A stretch of DNA of 64,000 nucleotides from Stromatinia cepivora (Eukaryota > Ascomycota > Leotiomycetes > Helotiales > Sclerotiniaceae): contig RCTD01000017.1 in assembly GCA_014898415.1 (NCBI GenBank), positions 1 to 64,000 of the forward strand. The letters run 5' to 3'. Of this stretch, positions 39,004-52,039 are shown piece after piece; position 1 is the first letter of the stretch, and every line of letters begins with the position of its first letter. The notes beneath the pieces were generated by a model. The model made no database searches. It had not been told where the DNA came from and worked only from the letters and a program-made list of their open reading frames with translations. A program made the position numbers and the translations under genes.

Positions 39004-41236
39004 ATGTCCGCTTCTCAGGGAATGAATGTTGTAAATGGCACCAGCGGAGCTACAACGGCGAATGGACCCACAGCTAGGTCACCAGAAAACTCGAAGATGG
39101 TGAATGGTACGAAAGAGAAGAGGCCAAACATATTTCGAAGGCTAATCCGGAGGCCTAAGAAGACCCAACCAAAAGTCGCAGGCACAATCGTTGCAACGCC
39201 CGCTGAGATCAATGAAGCAACTGCAAAATTGTTCGCGAGACTGGAGGAGAGGTATCATATTATGGATATATTGTATAATACACCTAAAACTAACTTACAC
39301 CTTAGGTACGCGGACAATTTTAGGGCCCAAGGTTTCGAGGCAGAGAGACCATTCATACCTCGCAAATTCGAGACACAACGAGCACTCTATCAATGGGCAC
39401 TTCCGGGAAGCACAACTCCCTTATACCCCCCTCACTTGAAATGGATACCTCTCGATGATCGTGTAGGACTGCTTAAAATATTTAACCTCAAGCGATTCGT
39501 TGACGTCTCGGTCTCACTTCTCCCCAGGATTCCGCCAGAGATCTCAAATCTTCTATTCGGAGACCCTTACAATGGAACTACCATGGCAATGTTAGAAGAA
39601 AGAATGATGGCTCTACACAATGAAGAGAAGAACGTTGGAACTGAACCCAGCATTGGCTATCGTAAGGATTGGTATTGTGATGCAGTGTTTGCCCAACAAT
39701 ATTTTACCGGTCCTAATCCTTCATCCATCTCTCTGGCCGGTCAAACTTGGCTTGATAGGTTCAAAAAAGCTGCCTTTGATCAAGGCAATAAGGAAATGCA
39801 TAGTCTCCTTGAGAGATTCAATTCAAACTCCTTCTATATCCAAGATTGTAGTTTCTTCCGCGAATGGGCTGGCGCTTCGCCCGACGCCATTCTCAAATCC
39901 GACAATGGCAAAAGATTTGGATGCGCCTCTGTAACATTGTTCCATCTAAATGCAGATGGTGATCTTCATCCTTTGGCTATTGTTTTGGATTACAAAGTCA
40001 GCATGGAGAATTCGGTCACGATCTTCAATAAAAGAATCAATCCAAAGGATCCAAAGGATAATGAGCACGATGATTGGCCATGGAGATATGCCAAAATGTG
40101 TAGTTTGATTGCCGACTGGACTCATCATGAGCTGACATTACATCTCAATGATTGCCATTTTGTGGAGGAGGCAAGTGCTGTTGCGGCTTATAGAAGCTTT
40201 CCAAGTGACCACATCGTTTACAAGATTTTGGAACCTCATTGGTATGTTTTGCCATCGAATTTTTTTCTTTTTCTCAAAAATTCCTGGGTGACATTGTATG
40301 ACAACAGCTGATCGACTGTGATATAACAGGTTTAAAACTCTCTCTCTTAACGCCTCGGCCCGCGAGGCTCTTGTCCCGCAGGTCGTAACCAAAATCAATG
40401 GGTTCAGTGAGCGGCAAACCTACGAGTATCTTCTCAGCTCTTACAGAAACTTCAACTGGACTGTCAACTATGTTCCAACTTCTCTCATTACTCGTGGCTT
40501 TCCTCTTTCGTCCCTAAACGACAAGAGCGACCGCCGATTTCACAACTATGCATACGGGAAAAACATGTCCATATTGTGGCCAATCCTGTTTGAATTTGTC
40601 TCTTCTATGCTCGCCACATATTACACCAGTGATGCTGACGTTGCAAAAGACACCTGTGTGTCTACTTGGTGTAATGAGATGCAATCGCCAATGGGTGGGC
40701 AGATGTCCACCTTCCCGAGTATCAGGACTCTTGATGAATTAACGAACGCGATAACAATGTGCATTCATATTGCCTCGCCTCAGCATAATGCTATAAACTA
40801 CCCCCAAAATTACTATATGTCGTTCGTCCCTAACAAACCACCATCCCTACAACAACCACTCCCTGGAAGTCTGAGCGCACTTCAGAGGTACAAGGAGGTC
40901 GATGTCATCAATTCTCTCCCAGTAAATGACCCATCAGTCTGGATTCAAGCATCGCAACTTCCCTACCTACTCAGCTATAGAGTTGCCGAAGATCAAACAC
41001 TTTCGGCTTATGCAAGGGAACTGAGAGACGCCACAATCAATCCCCGGGGAAGATTCGCTGGGCCAGGAGATACCGGGAGGAGGACAGAGGGGGTAAGAAG
41101 GGCAGCTGAAAAGTTGTTGCTAGATCTCGACGTCGCAGCAAGAAAATTCAAGGAGAATAGTGAGGCGATGAGTGAAGGAATTGCGCCGTATTATGTCATG
41201 GATCCTGGAGAATTGGCCGTGAGCGTGCTTATATGA
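39004..41236 (+). CDS. Lipoxygenase (fungal linoleate dioxygenase), non-secreted
   Basis: Three exons, 39004-39251, 39306-40241 and 40330-41236, encode 696 residues. Introns are 54 bp (GTATCA...ACTAAC...TTAG) and 88 bp (GTATGT...ACAG). The enzyme inserts O2 into polyunsaturated fatty acids such as linoleate, using one non-heme metal. All five metal ligands are visible: His357 and His362 in HELTLHLNDCH, His547 and Asn551 in QHNAIN, and the C-terminal Ile696. The signature WRYAK precedes the first histidines; as far as I recall it marks the FoxLOX-like (iron) branch of ascomycete lipoxygenases rather than the secreted manganese type. No signal peptide is present; the N-terminus is Ser/Asn/Thr-rich, then basic. 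An in-frame ATG at 38929 would add 25 residues; I prefer 39004 for its better start context (A at -3). It is the first gene beside the RIP-affected block. Confidence 0.93.
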
Positions 41237-41843
41237 TGTCATGTTACCACTCTTCAGTTACTTGGGAAGTCTTTTTTCTCTTCCCTTTGGTTGGTTGGGC
41301 TACTCAATTGATTTTCGTTCATCAAATTTGGATTTATACCCAGGCTTGGGGTTTGGTTTGGAAAGTAATGGGGTTTGGGGGGATTTTACGCTAGAGTTAA
41401 ATTCAATCTCTACGTTTCAACGGGACTGCTCAAGCTTGGAGGGCTATGGCGTTGCAATTTTTGTTGCGAAATATCCTTTTTGTGTCGTTTTACCTATCTA
41501 AGTGATAGACTAATAGTTCAACTGAAATTTTATCTATTTCCAGTCATATTGCAACTCAGACTTAGCTTCGTTTTTGTACTTTGAATGAAATTCCCAGTTA
41601 TTGAATCACTTTACTGACCGTCGTACCATCTTTTCCAAACCTCTTTCTTTTAAGGCAAAACTTGATTTTAAGATACCTCTGTATCACGCCACAAAAAAGG
41701 CAGAAGCACGAAAAAGTAGGGCTGTCAACTTGTCAGAATGTCTTGATATTGTACTGATGAATACAATCAACTTGTCTACATTGATGATTGATCATTCTTT
41801 GTTTTATTATGCATTATCCACCAGCACAGCGAAGAGCATCCTT
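41237..41843. other. Intergenic, between convergent gene ends
   Basis: 607 bp between two stop codons on opposite strands. It must hold both 3' UTRs. Nothing else is supported; open frames here are short and without resemblance. Confidence 0.6.
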
Positions 41844-43545
41844 TTATGGAACAACAGCTTTCAGCCATGAAAGTGTCAAATCCGTGAAGAAGCTAGCTCC
41901 CTTAACTTTCGTTGGCGCGCCAGAAACTGTAACATTGCATCGAGTGGGAAGATTTCCCGCTGTGTCAACCTTGCCCTTGATCAGTGCCGAGTAGTCGCTG
42001 AGGAGACAACTGGAACCAGGCCCAGACCGACATAAATGTACTGGGTACACAACGTCATTGAGGAGTATACGGATATATGTTGCATTGGTCGAGGTGGCCG
42101 ACAAGTTCGGGTTTCTGTATGAATTCGGTGCTGAGCCCGTAAAGTTGCTAGAGGTTGCATCTCCGGAGGTAGCACAGTTCATTCGTTCAAACGCCACTGT
42201 GCCTCTCATGCTAACGAAATGACTCGAGATGTATTTGTACTCTCGTGGAATCTTTGTTCCATCACCCAAGGAGGTGGTGTTGTCCCATACACCAGTTACA
42301 GCTCCGAGTTCCGCGATCTGTCCGTCGTTCATAAAGGCAGTGAGGATGCTAGGCAATGTAAAGATGCTCCCATTGACAAAAGTTCCGTTGATATCCGGGC
42401 CTTGTTCCAAGATACCAACGAGAGCATTAAGATATGGAAGCATCATCTTAGAAGGCAAATCTTCACCCGGCCCCATTCCATAATAATATCTCAAATCTTG
42501 CGCATATTCATACTTCTTGAGTTCCTCATCCGTAAATACACTGCACCATGGGGAAATTGTACCTGTGATTTGGGATTCGAACCCGCAAAGATAAGGCATG
42601 ATGGAGATATCCGTGGTTGAAAATTTCAGATTTCCCGTGATTAATGACTCGAGGCGTGCTTGGATTGGAGGAAGATAGATTGAGTTCCATGTTACATCTG
42701 ATACTGGTCAGCCAGAATAAAAAGAATTGAATACCAGATGCCGAGTTGGAGAAGTTAAGAATAATGGTGCTTACATTCTTTTCCGCCGTTACCATCCACA
42801 AATGCGGGACACAAATCACTCGGACTCAAGCTATCAAAAAGCGCCGACTCACTTCCCGTAGAGTTAACAGTAACTACCATACCAAGACTACTTGCTGTAG
42901 ACCCAAGAAACCCCCTTACAAAATTTTGAGCGGTTTGAACAACCCGGGGATACAGGTTGGCCCAGCTTATGAAAGGCTGCCCATAGGAGTAAAGATTTGG
43001 GTACCGAGTCCGCAGTTGGTAGCCAAGATCATACACTTCTTTATATCCGGTGGGACTTTCTTGAGCGATCTGAAGTGTGGGATTCGTCAAAACTGGCCTC
43101 CAGGATTTGAGGAACGCTAAAGAACCAGTGGAAGTGAAATTCGCAGCTTGGATCTCAGCATACAAGGTAGTCCATTGCGCATATGCCCCCGAATCCGGAT
43201 ATCGACTTCCATGTCTAACATTATACGCTACTTGCTCTACGTAACAGTTATCAGGAACTTGATTGCTGATGCCGTGGACATTTGGCCCTAGTTTTGATTA
43301 GCATCTCCAAGTACCTCACTTTTGGGCGTCAGTCGAATAAAATGATACTCCATTCATTCAAGGAGCTTTTGAGTAAACCCACCAGTAAAATAAGGACTAT
43401 TGGCCCCTAAAAGGGTCAATGGGTTGGTGGAAACCCCACTTGATGGAAGAAGAATATCCTGTTCGGGTGCCAGAAAGGTACTTGCTTGACAAAAGGAACT
43501 GAGTAGCAATGCCTCGACAAGGCTAGTTGGACGAATAGATCTCAT
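41844..43545 (-). CDS. Secreted histidine acid phosphatase (phytase/acid phosphatase type)
   Basis: Exons on the minus strand are 43545-43383, 43287-42775 and 42697-41844, giving 509 residues, normal for fungal enzymes of this family. Introns are 95 bp (GTGGGT, branch CTAAT) and 77 bp (GTAAGC). It hydrolyses phosphomonoesters, possibly phytate, outside the cell. The N-terminus is hydrophobic (residues about 8-22), consistent with a signal peptide. The phosphohistidine motif RHGSRYP is at residues 79-85, with His80 the nucleophile; 'FTGPNVHGIS' before it is typical. Near the C-terminus the proton-donor motif, usually HD, reads ND (Asn349-Asp350) in FMNDGQIAEL, with the acid kept. 'MRGTVAFE' is also conserved. 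Several N-glycosylation sequons are visible. Tail-to-tail with the lipoxygenase gene. Phytase versus general acid phosphatase cannot be decided by eye. Confidence 0.93.
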
Positions 43546-43691
43546 GTTTGTTACTGTTGAATGAAGCGATGTGCTGAAGGAAGACTGGAAGTTGCAAAGT
43601 AGGAATCCGGGGGAATATTATTGATAAACGATAGGATTTTTAATGACGAAACAGCCCAAAGACCTTTCATGAGAAAGAGGAATTGGCGTAC

Positions 43692-43700
43692 CTATTTATA
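43692..43700 (-). promoter_or_regulatory. Possible TATA box of the acid phosphatase gene
   Basis: TATAAATAG on the minus strand, about 147 bp upstream of the start codon at 43545. Position and sequence fit a core promoter. Confidence 0.4.
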
Positions 43701-44620
43701 AATTTGATGTATCAATGATTCAACACACATGGAACAAGATGTCCATGACAGACAAACCGGGCAATTCATCCGACTGGAAGATCTACGCTGCACGTGGATA
43801 ATAATCCGATCAATAATTAGGTACGATAACAGGAAGTGGCACTTCGAACCATTGATGAGTGCTACCAGAGATATTGAATAGTAGCAGTCAGCCCTTCAAT
43901 TATTCAAAGATATACCGTCTTAACTCCCTTAACTGGATAGGGATCTAACCCGGTTAAAATTGTTTAAAACAGGGAAGCTTAGCAGAGTATATAATTGGAA
44001 GAATGCACAAAGTGGATAATTTTGTGAGAGAATCCGAACCTAACGCGACTGGACCTATATCTAGTTGAGTGATTTAAGATGGTAATTTGTGCCCGTTTGT
44101 TCGGTCGTGAGCTCGCTGTCCACATTTTGTTGCTATTCAGGAACACGTGGGAAATAGGAAATCGCAATTGGCATTGTGTTTATCTTACCGTATATGATAA
44201 CCAAGGATGGGGTAATGAGCTCCACACCTTGACTACCTCCGCATGGAATAACCCGATAACAACAAAGTAGGTTTACCATTACATACCAGAAGAATTGAAT
44301 GAGCCAAAAGCATTTGTGGTAGGGAGCATTTATATTGGTAAAGTTATGAATAATCCATGTGACGAAAAGGAGAATTAGCCCAAGCCGCGCCAATCACACT
44401 TGAAAAGGTCATAAAATCTTTAAACATAAAATATTCCTGTGCTCCGAGGTATCCTCCGTAACTCCATTTTCCCGCTTAAACATTTACAAATATTAGAATA
44501 CATGCCCTACTCCCTGGTTTTATTAGAGACCGAGGGGAGTCCGAATTAATTCCTAATCGGATGGCAATCATGATCGTCTGTGCTAACGCAAAGCTTCGTC
44601 TAGCTCAGGTACCCGTGTCT
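43701..44620. other. Intergenic between acid phosphatase promoter and DOA10 3' end
   Basis: No supported gene. Two short frames (44079-44270 plus, 44133-44393 minus) show no resemblance to known proteins. It presumably contains upstream control sequences of the phosphatase and the 3' UTR of the ubiquitin ligase. Confidence 0.5.
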
Positions 44621-47600
44621 TCATGTATCAATCCTCCTTACGCCCATACCCCCCAAGCCAGTGGCAGTTCCAACTACCTTTCTGTTATCCCCAAAATTGT
44701 GTAATCTCTCCCCTATCAAATAAACCTCGTCCTTAATCTTCTGTTTCCACCCTCTCACCATCTCCGCCATTTTCCACAGAGCCCAAACCGCTCCTAGCAT
44801 AGCCAGGACCATCGGATAAGCGTATCTATGCACATGTATCAACTCTAATTCGGTACCATTCCTCCAGAACGTTTTGGTTGCGAATTGAGCGAGTATATAG
44901 GGAACACCAAGAGCTATTGAGAGCACAAGGGTGGCTGGGAAAATGAAAGATCTCGTAGCCAGCCTTGCATCCGGGTTCCAGTAGCCATTTCTAGTAACAG
45001 CACGTAGTGCTTCCGCTGGTCGACTGCCCTCATGCCATAGAATGATTCTCGTGGTCAATTTAACATATAAGAGGCCTAGTGTCCAACTTTGTACAAAATG
45101 GACCACGTGCCTCTCGTCCGGTGAGAAGTAAGTATGCATGGGAATGATAAAATAAAATTCCACGAGGAAAGCAAATAAGGTAGGAAGCAGAAGGATGAAA
45201 GCGGTGTAAGTCCATACAATTCGCGCTACACGAACAGTAACCTTCACTAGGCGGGTGAATATTATGCTTGGTGTGTCTCCATTAATATATAGCGAATTAC
45301 GAAGCGTTGCCAAACCGGTTCGAAGGTGTAAGAGAGCATAGAGTGCGCTCCCTAGTATGTATATTCCGATGGAGAAAGCATACACATCGTTTTTACGAAC
45401 ATCCGCTGGAATAACTTTTGCGAAGATATATCTTCCAAAGACCAGTGGCACGATGGTGATGCAAACTCCTGTTGCTGCAGCGAAGAGCCAGATGGAAAGA
45501 ATGAATGTTGAGATTCTCAGGCGGAACCATGGTGGTACGTAAACCAACTTGTAATTCTCAGGATTCCGTCCATGAACACCATCAAAACTGTCCTTGGCAC
45601 CATCTAAGCGGTTGTTGTTACGGTCAACCTCGAGGAACGTCTTTGTACCTTTTGGTAGCTTGACTTGATCTGATGCGGGAGCTCTTACATATCGTCCATC
45701 GTGTATGAGTTGAATGTTATCATCGCTAATGTTCTCCACGGATTGGGGCGTTGTGGCTAGGAAATACTCTTTCCACGATCGGCGGACAATTTGACCCTCC
45801 TCATCTGGCTGTCTTTCATCAAACATGAACCAGGTCAACCTCAACCATCGAGCACACCGACGGAACCACCAGCTATACATTGAATGCAAAGCATCAGAAG
45901 GTTTAAAGAACCTGACTGCCAGAGGCATCAAGAAATTGTAAAAGAGAAGATCGACGGGGAACTCTAGCACCGGTTCATTTGAGGACCAATGGATCGGAAG
46001 AACGCCCTTGAATGCAAATGCAAGTCCCCAAACAACGCCACCTAAACAAATAACGACTAGAGCCCCGTAAACTAAAGCGCTGAACAAGATTTTTCGTAGT
46101 TGGGTTGTCACGTTTCGTTCCAGTACATCACGAACAGGATGAAAGGTCGGATCATCAGGGTCACGGATGAAATCTGATAACGTTAGCAATGGCTTCTTGA
46201 GATGAGAATTGATCGAGATTCTTACGTAAAACTCCCTTCCGCATTATCTTCCTACACATGGACACAAACAAGGCGAAATGAAACATATAACAAGTTCCAA
46301 CAAACCAATGTACGAATATGGAAGTAAGAGGTGACCGACTAGTGAAATTGAAACGGGACATAATAGTAGCACCTTCGAATAATGGTAATAGAGCTGCATC
46401 GAGTAGAAGACCACAATACAAGGGGAAGACAAGCATTTCGATGCTGATGATGAAAATCACTTTCATGACTCCACCTGCTTGGTTGAGCATATCAATCACC
46501 CCGTTTTCCACATCTCGTACATTACCCTGCTCTGCTGAGAAAGGTGTACCTCTCCTGACGTAAAGACCGCCTAATACAGTAAGGGTCGTGAAACCTGCCA
46601 GCGTAGCCCACATTCGATCTAGACCACCCCACACGCTTAAGGCTGGATCTAATGGTGTTAGTCGCTTGGGGACTTCTAGACTAATAACCCAAGAATCGGG
46701 CCGCGCTAAGAATGCGGGTATTCCGAAGACAAAGGATACAACGGCTTTAAACAGAGAAGTAGTCAGGTTTTCGATATGTGCGACGGTCACTTGATAACTT
46801 CCTGATAACAGAAACATAAATCCGTTCCCGATAGTTGCGAGTGTACCCAAGAAGTTAGATTTAATCACCATCAGAGCTTCATGTGAGGCAGCTGAAAACG
46901 TGAATATCTCAGAATCCGCAATGTGGATGATACTATCAACGGTCCCATTCACGACTCGTTCGAAGGCAGCTTGAGCTAGTCTAAGAGCATCCTGCCCTCC
47001 CTGTAAGCTGGAGAGAGTAAGTAGACGAAATGGTATTTGAGCGATAGCAATGAAGCAATACGATAAGAGCCCTAAGATTACTAATGCAGTGTCTTGAATA
47101 AAAGCCGCAGCCCCAAAGATGAATCGAAGAGGGAGCTTGAATGCTGGACCAGGATTTGCCAAAAGGAGGATGGATATCCGACCGATGTTGTATGGAATCC
47201 AAATAACAATCCCTATTGTGATCCCCAAGAGAAAAGCACTAAAAATAGCGTTCTGAACGAGGCCGAACAGTGGACCCCGCATACCGACGAGTTCCATTAT
47301 ACCATCAAAATCTTCACCATCTTCAATATCTCCTTCAGGATCGACGGCTTCCACAATGGCAGCTTCGTGTGCTTCGTTAACCTCTTCATTTCCAGCGCCT
47401 CTGCGATCAAAGCCATCGCGACGGGCTTGTGCCACTGGTACAAATGGGGCTTCAGCTGCAATATCTTCAATCACATGTTCATCATTCGCACCGATATCAT
47501 CCTCTCGTAAAGCAACGCCAGGTCTGCCCCAGAGCCAATTTGCAACGTTACCAACAATACCTTCCGGTTCCGCCGGTCGATGGAGAATAATGCCCCGTTG

Positions 47601-49946
47601 CTGAGGTGGTAGAGGAGTGTCCGGAGCAAAAGGAATTTCTTCCGTTTCATCAAAATTGTCTTCTTCGTCATCATCAGAGATGGGATTGTTCTCGAAAACA
47701 TCCACCCAATTCGCAGCGGTTCGACTGACACCATCTTCGCCAACTATCTCCAATGGTCCATCATAATCCAGGTCGTGGGTTTGATCATTCTGGGTGTACG
47801 AAGGTGATTGCGCATCGCTCGGACCAACATCTGAATCTGAGGTCACCCCGTCGTGCAAATCTAAATCGTCTACTGCCTTTTGGGCCATGGAAATCATGTC
47901 ATCTTCGTTGGGGTTTTTATTCTGAAACAGATGAAGATTTTGGTCAGAAAAGTCTTCATCGGGAAGATCGGAGAAGGCCCAATTGTTCCGACCTAATGGT
48001 GACTTGTCGCGGCAATGAGGAGCATCTGAGATAGCCCTGGGCCTATTTTGAGATAGTGGGAGTGGATATGGCTCTCGATTGGGGAATGCAGGAGTTCGCC
48101 CACCCGAAATCATCGGGTACTTGGTCTCAGTTTCGTCTGGAATATTCGAGTCAGAATTCTTTTCCCTTCGCCAATGCCCCGATGTCATACACAATTCGTT
48201 ATTATTTTCTTCGTCTGCTGAAATCCATATAGAGCTCTGGCTAGATTCTCCGTTTGACGTTGAATTATTGGTTTTTTTCTGAAGAGGCTGGGGCATCTCC
48301 TCCCAAATACCCGAGCCGACACTTCCTTTGTCCACCCCAACCCCCTTCCTTGAGTCGGCTGCATTGCTCATACCGGCCGTTCGATGTGGATCTGATACCA
48401 GTGGGGCCCTACTACTACTGGCTGATTTGGCTGTATCAAGATGGTTAGCCACTTGAGAATTTCCATCTTGCAACCGTAGATTCATGGCATCGACCCAATA
48501 CTGCATTCGGTCTCCTAGCCCTTCCTGATCTATTATTTTCAAGACTTCTTTAGGGTCTCCTCCAGCTCGGCGCCATATGGCTGAGAATTGATCAGTAAGC
48601 TGAACCTCTGGGTCAGAAGGATCTAGCTGCTTATTGAGGGTCCAAGGTGGGATTCTTAGTTCGTCAGGTTCAGTTGCTGAAACAGGTTCAATATTAAAGT
48701 TAGGCAAAGGTAAAGGACCATTGGGGTTGCGCATCTCTGCCGGTACAGCCAGTTGAACACCAGGCTCGCCATTGTTGTTCCGGCCTCTTCGAGCATGAGC
48801 GATCGCTCTATCACGAACTTGGTCGAGTCGCTCTCTTTGAATTCGGATGCGCTCCTCCATTTGTTCTTGCAGGTCATGGACGTCGACTGGTAAATCTTCC
48901 CGAGGAGGTGCACCACCGGCAGCCATATCCGCATTAAACTCTGCGCCCATATTGATTACAGGTTGTTGTTGAACTACCCATTCACGTATCAAAAAGACAA
49001 GAATAAATGTAACCACGATCACTATAGTTATGATATAACCCTCGGTCATGTCGACAATGGCTTGATTCAGCCATGGGGACCTAGTCATATTTGCCAAGAA
49101 AGAGACATTACTTAGGAGCGAATGACCCTGAACCCCAGATAGGGACGTCGTTGAGAACATGCCTGTACCGTTGATCGAGGCGTCCGAAGGTACCGCACTG
49201 GTCATTCCAAAGCCGTAATAAAGAGACTTGAAGAAACCAGCTGTGAGAGGGTCCGAACCACTGATATTGAGTGTTTGAGAAATAGGCATTATGATACCCA
49301 TAAGCTTTTCCATGACCCCTCCGATTCCAGCAGGTGAAGTATGACTAGCATTGAGAGGCGTTACGGGAGTCATCCCCTCATTCCAAGCAGAATTCACAAC
49401 CTCGCGAGCAATTTCCAAAACTTGTAAAGTCGTTTCATTCCCCCTGAGGTTGATTGCAGAGCTCCGGGCTGGTGTCCCTCCATCACTAAACCAGAACAAA
49501 AATCGCCATACTTGTCGAATGAAGAATGGGAGGGCTACAAGCCAAACAAAAATCACCAGGAAAAATCTTAAATATGTAGCCATATTCTTGATGATGTAGA
49601 AAGCAAAATGTTTCAGGAAAACGCGAGTAGGTAATGACTGTGGCATATTGGGCGAGTATAGCTTGGTGAATCGAAAAGGTGTTTTGCAAAGTTCACAGTG
49701 CTTCTTCTGCGAATGCGATAGCCATTCCATTAAACAATCCTGATGAACGAACTTGATACTTCCACTACATTTGCAAGGATAGAACAGAGGTTCTCTCTGC
49801 GTTGCCTCGGCTCTACATATTCTGCAAGTATCTGGATCACCATTCTCATCCTTCCCATTTGTAGTATTGGTCGCATATTGAGGATCATTCATGACGTCTG
49901 GCATAGGATCTTTGTCGGGCGTGGAGAGAATCCCCAATGTAGACAT
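44621..49946 (-). CDS. DOA10: RING-CH E3 ubiquitin ligase Doa10/Ssm4 (ER-associated degradation)
   Basis: Exons 49946-46226 and 46173-44621 with one 52-bp intron (GTAAGA, branch GCTAAC, ATCAG); 1757 residues. Doa10 is a multi-spanning ligase of the ER and inner nuclear membrane that works with Ubc6 and Ubc7 to mark misfolded or short-lived proteins. The N-terminal RING-CH finger has all C4HC3 ligands: Cys41, Cys44, Cys58, Cys60, His68, Cys71, Cys84, Cys87. Membrane segments follow at about residues 126-143 and 303-320; then a long acidic, Ser/Asn-rich cytosolic region with a charged helix (about 355-385); then many further hydrophobic segments from about residue 915 to 1715. The conserved C-terminal element KDEVYLIGERLHNFGD is present (about 1721-1736). 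Splicing restores 'GVLHFIRDPDDPTF', the conserved joint. Length and layout match the fungal family. The insert in the middle is poorly conserved in general. Confidence 0.96.
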
Positions 49947-51248
49947 GGTGGAAGGAACGTGGGGAAGGTCGGAAGGATGAGAAGGAGGAAGGGTTTTATC
50001 GTAAGGCTGAAAACGATACCAAGTTCAGAGAGTGAAATGTGTCGAGTGCAATCAATGCCTTAAATCGATGGAAGTTCGAAGTAGCATGGGAAATTCGGAT
50101 ATCTCCACAAAGTGTGGCGTCGTGCCGCTATGCAGTTGTCGGTGGTAGATTGATGGGGAGAGCGATGATTGTCGGAGTTAATGCACAATGTTGTTTGAAG
50201 GAGTGAGGGAGTGGGAGTACCAGTAGTGAAAGGAGATATGAAAGAGGAAGGGGAATAAAAGTAAATGGGATTACAAAAGCTACTTTTATGATATGACGGA
50301 TCGAATTAGTAAAGTACCCAAGCAGTGATATATATATATGATTACAAAATTTATTATGGATTGAGTAGTAGTCCGGTAGATGGTTTTGAGATTTATTACT
50401 AACTTTTAGTCAAGTCAATGGCAAATTCCAACGATCCCTTTGTTGTGAAACGCTAAGAGATCACTTGATAGGATAGGTACCGGCACTCCGTAGATAATGT
50501 TCGGGAGGGATAAACACTGACCACCCCATCAATACATAATTTCTTATATTCTACTTAATAAACAATAATTTCCTGTCTCATAGCTAATAATAAACAGATA
50601 GTTCTTGAAGATTATCACTTTGAAGATGCCTACCTGCCTAGTATATGAAAGATTTTTTGCCTAGGAGTTGGATTGCAATAACATAAACATTCACCAATCA
50701 TAGAAGATTTGTCTCTATGAATACTACCTACCCTAGGTACCTAATTGTTCCCATTGACTGACGCTCCGCTGGCCCTCCGGGGGCCACTGCCGTGGAGGCA
50801 GACTATTTAGAATGAAATATCTATGCTCTCGAGCGCGGCAAGCTATCTAGTATGTAGATTTAATGCTCTAGAGATAATGGATGAGAAAGAGTCACGTGCG
50901 TACTACACCAGATACCAGATATTAAATCACACACCTTTCTCTACTTTAAAATTTGACATATGGAACAGCTAGTGGTCTGATTCTGACCCCCCCCTAGATC
51001 TGACACATAGACCTAGCTAGGAATGAATGTATATATATCTGAAGCATAAGGAGGGGGAGTGGGCAGGATCACATGAAACAAGAGAATCACTTCAAGACTT
51101 CAAGATGTATGAAAAGATCGATCACAATTGGTTACAGAAGATTTGAGAAAGGAAGAACAAGAACAAATGCTGAGGACAGCTTGTATGGTGATTTGTACTC
51201 TGTAACCTAAAGAAAAAGTCATAAACTGAATCATACAATCTTTAATCG

Positions 51249-51293
<45 letters not shown>

Positions 51294-52039
51294 TGAATCC
51301 ATATATCCTGCTGTTTTTCATCTACCAGTATACCATTTACAATCTCATTACCATTTGTCTCATAATTTTTCAGCTAGGTACGTGAAGGTTATTAGACAGA
51401 CGTGCCTAGGTAACTCTACTGTATGACGACAGCATAGTTCATTGTTCCAGCTAATCATAATCTCTAGCTTTCGGGCACTAGATTTTAGTATGGCCTAGGC
51501 TTAAAAAGCTTCACTGAAAACAAGACCAATTGATATCTGCTTTGATATGCTATACTGAGATCTTTTGTACCAAGAATAGAGTTAGGAAGGAAAATAAATA
51601 TAAACAATATTTCCAACTTATACCCAACAGATAGATAACTGATAATTAATAAATAACTAACCATTCTTGATTTTTGCATTTCTGATAACTACCTAGTAGG
51701 ATTATTCATCTTTTTCTTTTTCTTCTTCTTCTTTTTCTCATCTCTTTTTTTCTTTCTACCGTAACTCATAAGTCTTGGCACAACATCAGAACTTGGAAAA
51801 TCATTATCCGTAACTTTTTTGGTTCCAGCCAGATCAAGATCCATTCAACCACCACCACTTCTTCTTACCTACCTACTTATAAGCTTACTTTACCCTTCGG
51901 CAAGCTCTCCCACTTTACTGCTTTGTAACATTGTTACATTTTTACCACCCCAATAAAAACCCTTCACCCAATCATAAATTCATCACATTGGGAGTAACGA
52001 AGAAGAAATTTTGTACAAATCTACATGCTGTAGAAGAAG
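49947..52039. other. Divergent intergenic region (2.1 kb)
   Basis: Lies between the start of DOA10 (minus) and the start of the repeat protein (plus) and must hold both promoters. It contains a TAA microsatellite (51251-51293) and a pyrimidine-rich tract TCTTTTTCTTTTTCTTCTTC (about 51,709-51,758), common upstream of fungal transcription starts. A G/C-rich 40-bp patch lies at about 50,762-50,802. No gene is supported. Confidence 0.6.
51251..51293 (+). repeat. (TAA)n microsatellite
   Basis: About 14 uninterrupted TAA units. A short minus-strand open frame across it gives a poly-Tyr run and is an artefact. Confidence 0.92.

Noticed and set aside
50762..50802. G/C-rich patch with short inverted repeats as a possible tRNA or structured RNA
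   Set aside because: No cloverleaf, no A/B box pattern and too short for a tRNA.
51100..51321. Minus-strand frame with a run of tyrosines
   Set aside because: Produced by the TAA microsatellite; no family resemblance.
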